DNA of 23,342 bases from a virus. Of the stretch, positions 21,750 to 23,342 are shown piece by piece; within the stretch, counting starts at the first letter, position 1, and the number at the start of each line of letters is the position of its first letter. The stretch covers positions 1 to 23,342 of IMG/VR virus record IMGVR_UViG_3300032241_002001, one strand, 5' to 3'. The notes under the pieces were generated by a model. It had not been told where the DNA came from. It was given only the letters and a program-made list of their open reading frames with translations, and made no database searches. The position numbers were made by a program, and so were the translations under genes.

Positions 21750-22190
21750 TCATGCCCTTGCTTCCTTTAAGCTACTGCGCAACTGCCAGGCAAATTTATT
21801 GGTCTGGCTGAGTCGTTCAGCGATAAAGTTCGCTATGTCTTGTTTGTTTTCTTTGGTGGCAGCTGCAAAGCATTGATTCAACAAATCAACCATGACTTCG
21901 CTACTGGCCAACAATTCTTCAATCATTAATCGGGCACGTGGTACCTTGGTCTGTCCAGGTATCTTACTGAGTTCTAAAAAACGTTCTAGGCTGCCTGGAG
22001 CATACTCGTCCAGGCTCCTGATGTATTCGGCTATGGGATCTACAGCACTGTAAGCATCTTCGTAGATCTTTTGGAAAAACTTGTGATACTGATAAAAATC
22101 TGGAGTTTCAACATTCCAATGGAACGCATGTGCCTTTACATAGTAGGCAAATTGTGTTCCCAACAGGACTTTTAACAAATCAGCTAACAC
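21750..22190 (-). CDS. dps: Dps-like ferritin (DNA protection during starvation family)
   Basis: A 146-residue four-helix protein that starts at GTG 22190 (AGGA about ten bases upstream; overlap of 11 bases with the previous gene). Helix A carries YYVKAHAFHWNVETPDFYQY: His24 in HWNV is the first ferroxidase ligand, His36 the second, and DPIAEYI supplies Asp51 and Glu55, spaced exactly as His51, His63, Asp78 and Glu82 of E. coli Dps. The fifth ligand (Asp67 in E. coli) is Gln40 here. The rest follows Dps (DEYAPGSLERF; SQTNKFAWQLRSSL). Dps dodecamers store iron and protect DNA. A phage copy may protect phage or host DNA from oxidative damage; the Gln change could weaken iron oxidation. The Lys-rich tail that lets Dps bind DNA is absent. 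Confidence 0.85.
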   Translation of the reverse strand: MLADLLKVLLGTQFAYYVKAHAFHWNVETPDFYQYHKFFQKIYEDAYSAVDPIAEYIRSLDEYAPGSLERFLELSKIPGQTKVPRARLMIEELLASSEVMVDLLNQCFAAATKENKQDIANFIAERLSQTNKFAWQLRSSLKEARA

Positions 22191-22389
22191 GACGTTTTTT
22201 TCCTTTTTTCATATAGGCGGGAGTATTAGGATACGGATCCGCGCTGTTAGAGTATTTACCTGTAAAGAAGCTTCCGCCATTTCTTGTGATCATACCGCCC
22301 AAGGGCATCGCAACCGGAGCAATACTGCCCGCAACTGTGGCGCAGGTACTGCCTTCCTCGTTTAAAGTAACAAATTCGTGCAGTCTCAT
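22180..22389 (-). CDS. Small hypothetical protein with possible capsid-targeting N-terminus
   Basis: A 69-residue protein: MRLHEFVTLNEEG at the start, then a Gly/Ala/Ser-rich middle (AGSIAPVAMPLGGMI; NGGSFFTGKYSNS), and a basic end (KKGKKRRVS). The N-terminal pattern resembles the capsid-targeting sequence of T4 internal proteins, and LNE followed by E/G resembles the gp21 prohead-protease site; this is inference. From memory, similar proteins occur in other aquatic phages without a known role. The ATG overlaps the upstream stop as ATGA, and the Dps-like GTG start lies inside its last codons. Confidence 0.65.
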   Translation of the reverse strand: MRLHEFVTLNEEGSTCATVAGSIAPVAMPLGGMITRNGGSFFTGKYSNSADPYPNTPAYMKKGKKRRVS

Positions 22390-22673
22390 TGTTCAATCCT
22401 TACAATATTGCCCGGAATCACCGAAACATTGCCATAGCTGGCTCGCATGTTGGTCACATCCAAGTGAGCCAGGTGTGGTGGTACCAATTCCCATCTGAGT
22501 TGATAATCGCCAGGTTCAGCTTCGATTGGTACTGTTTCTTCTAGGTAAAAATTGTCCCATTCCCAGGTGCGCTCTGTGAACAATTCGTCATTTACGTACA
22601 GACGATAGATAGGATTTAGTCCTTCCCAGCGACAGTGTATATCAGCAGTAATTTGCACGAAACGTTTGTTCAT
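22386..22673 (-). CDS. Beta-rich conserved phage protein
   Basis: A 95-residue protein of alternating strands: FVQITADIHC, NPIYRLYVNDELFTERTWEW, YLEETVPIEAEPGDYQLRWE, then ASYGNVSVIPGNIVRI. It looks like a single beta-sandwich domain. Similar proteins occur, from memory, in T4-like cyanophages with no known function. The ATG has no clear ribosome site; instead a CTAAATA element ends five bases before it, so translation may be from a leaderless late transcript. Its stop overlaps the next gene as ATGA. Confidence 0.65.
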   Translation of the reverse strand: MNKRFVQITADIHCRWEGLNPIYRLYVNDELFTERTWEWDNFYLEETVPIEAEPGDYQLRWELVPPHLAHLDVTNMRASYGNVSVIPGNIVRIEQ

Positions 22674-22677
22674 GCTG

Positions 22678-22684
22678 TATTTAG
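22678..22684 (-). promoter_or_regulatory. CTAAATA element next to a start codon (possible late promoter)
   Basis: Minus-strand CTAAATA in the 18-base gap between the 62-residue gene and the 95-residue gene. The downstream ATG follows after only four bases. If used as a late -10, transcription would begin at or just after the start codon, giving a leaderless message or one starting inside the gene. Confidence 0.4.
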
Positions 22685-22691
22685 TTGGGTT

Positions 22692-22880
22692 TTATTTGAC
22701 TTCTCTGATGTTGCTAATACTCTGATCCTTGATACCGTACTGAGCTTTCATTAACCTACGAGCCTGCGTTAGATCGGCGGCTGTAACTGTAGCTTCTACA
22801 TATTCGGTGTAGTCGGGTTGTTCGATACGCAAGGTAGCGGCCCATAATCGATATTTGGGATATATGTCTCGGGCTCTCAT
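22692..22880 (-). CDS. Small conserved hypothetical protein
   Basis: About 62 residues from ATG 22880, which overlaps the upstream stop as ATGA; an in-frame ATG at 22892 would overlap more and is less likely. The protein is one beta-alpha-beta unit: RLWAATLRIEQPDYTEYVE, then a helix LTQARRLMKAQYG, then a strand SISNIREVK. The layout recalls small phage proteins with an ARxLLxAQYG helix. Function unknown; it is part of the coupled string with the GNAT-like gene. Confidence 0.65.
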   Translation of the reverse strand: MRARDIYPKYRLWAATLRIEQPDYTEYVEATVTAADLTQARRLMKAQYGIKDQSISNIREVK

Positions 22881-23342
22881 CGTCCTGTCCACTTGGCTAT
22901 CATGCTGACATATTGGCTTGAGTAGATTCCGGTGCCACGGCGAGTGCTACGCATACTGCGTTTTCCAGGCTCTACAGGGAATGTGTAGCGTGTCCAAGTG
23001 TCATTTTGATCTACTATCTTGTCACCTGGCTTGGCACGATATTCCGGAGTGCGGTCCATGGCATAGCCCAACACTTCTACTCCGGGTATTGAGTCCAACA
23101 TGAGCCACATGGCTTGTCCAAATTTGGTCTGTGTTTCCCCAGCTTCAATTGTGAGTTTAAGTATGCTGAGAGCAATACCATACAAGGCCTTGCCCATGCC
23201 CCGACCACGATAGTCTGGATCGGTTATTACAGTTTCCACACGCCAGGTTTTGAGTGGATCGCGAGTGGCAAACAGGTCTAATTCTGCGGCTAGAGTGTCA
23301 TCATCAAAGATCATAATTTCCATAAACTCTGGATCTTTTCGA
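22877..23342 (-). CDS. GNAT-family acetyltransferase-like protein, 5' end cut by window
   Basis: At least 155 codons; the frame stays open to the window end (RKDPEF precedes the first visible ATG at 23323), so the true start is probably outside. ETVITDPDYRGRGMGKALY is the GNAT acetyl-CoA binding motif (V/I)xxxxRGxGxGxxL. After it comes a helix (GIALSILKLTIEAG), then a strand. The acceptor-binding part before the motif is mostly missing here, in agreement with a cut gene. The basic C-terminal tail (KRSMRSTRRG) is unusual for GNATs. The acceptor cannot be predicted. It is coupled to the 62-residue gene. Confidence 0.7.
   Translation of the reverse strand, partial: RKDPEFMEIMIFDDDTLAAELDLFATRDPLKTWRVETVITDPDYRGRGMGKALYGIALSILKLTIEAGETQTKFGQAMWLMLDSIPGVEVLGYAMDRTPEYRAKPGDKIVDQNDTWTRYTFPVEPGKRSMRSTRRGTGIYSSQYVSMIAKWTGR

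Noticed and set aside
1-23342. tRNA genes or CRISPR arrays
   Set aside because: No cloverleaf-like sequence with a TTCRANY loop was noticed in the few gaps, and no spaced direct repeats were seen; gaps are all below about 110 bases.

Overview
The window looks like part of the genome of a tailed phage of the T4 superfamily, probably from an aquatic bacterium. It encodes an intact T4-type family B DNA polymerase (gp43-like), a T4-type sliding clamp (gp45-like) and a DsbA-like small DNA-binding protein. Several small proteins resemble, from memory, conserved cyanomyovirus proteins. Genes are tightly packed, almost all on the minus strand, and joined again and again by ATGA or TAATG stop/start overlaps. 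I see no rRNA, tRNA, CRISPR array or insertion sequence. The host cannot be told from the sequence, and no database search was possible.

Layout, in the direction of minus-strand transcription (high to low coordinates). (1) 23342-16517: a GNAT-like gene cut by the window edge, three small proteins, a Dps-like ferritin, an acidic protein, a 1137-residue coiled-coil protein, a zinc deaminase-like protein, a 25-residue mini-ORF and a free-standing GIY-YIG nuclease. (2) 16479-14780: a TATAAATA late-promoter match followed by a putative glycosyltransferase and a hexapeptide-repeat acetyltransferase. (3) 13220-14793: the only plus-strand genes, a nitronate monooxygenase-like TIM barrel and a short DegT-type aminotransferase, with their own promoter. 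(4) 13110-9077: DsbA-like protein, DNA polymerase and a methyltransferase-like protein. (5) 9026-277: one long operon. It starts at a promoter for the sliding clamp and runs through a membrane protein, a DpdA-like transglycosylase, five small conserved proteins, a GT-B glycosyltransferase, GalE, a PLP enzyme, a 2OG-Fe(II) oxygenase and a second acetyltransferase. (6) 198-1: the start of a probable GTP cyclohydrolase I gene behind its own near-consensus promoter.

The most interesting reading is a 7-deazaguanine DNA-modification locus. The DpdA-like protein keeps the active-site residues of tRNA-guanine transglycosylase but lacks its CxCxxC zinc site. The partial FolE-like gene would supply the first step of preQ0 synthesis, and a small protein in the same operon has a weak T-fold (QueD-like) look. 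QueE and QueC are not in the window. A second theme is sugar chemistry: two separate pairs of a PLP enzyme and an acetyltransferase, a GalE, two putative glycosyltransferases and an oxygenase, suited to making a decorated nucleotide sugar for virion or host surface, or less likely for DNA.

Regulation shows in the sequence. The FolE-like and clamp genes share a composite promoter: a sigma70-type -35 and a TACAAT -10, 17 bases apart, with CTAAATA (a late-promoter-like element of T4-like cyanophages) inside the spacer. DsbA has a TACAAT promoter without CTAAATA. This suggests replication and modification genes are expressed both early and late.
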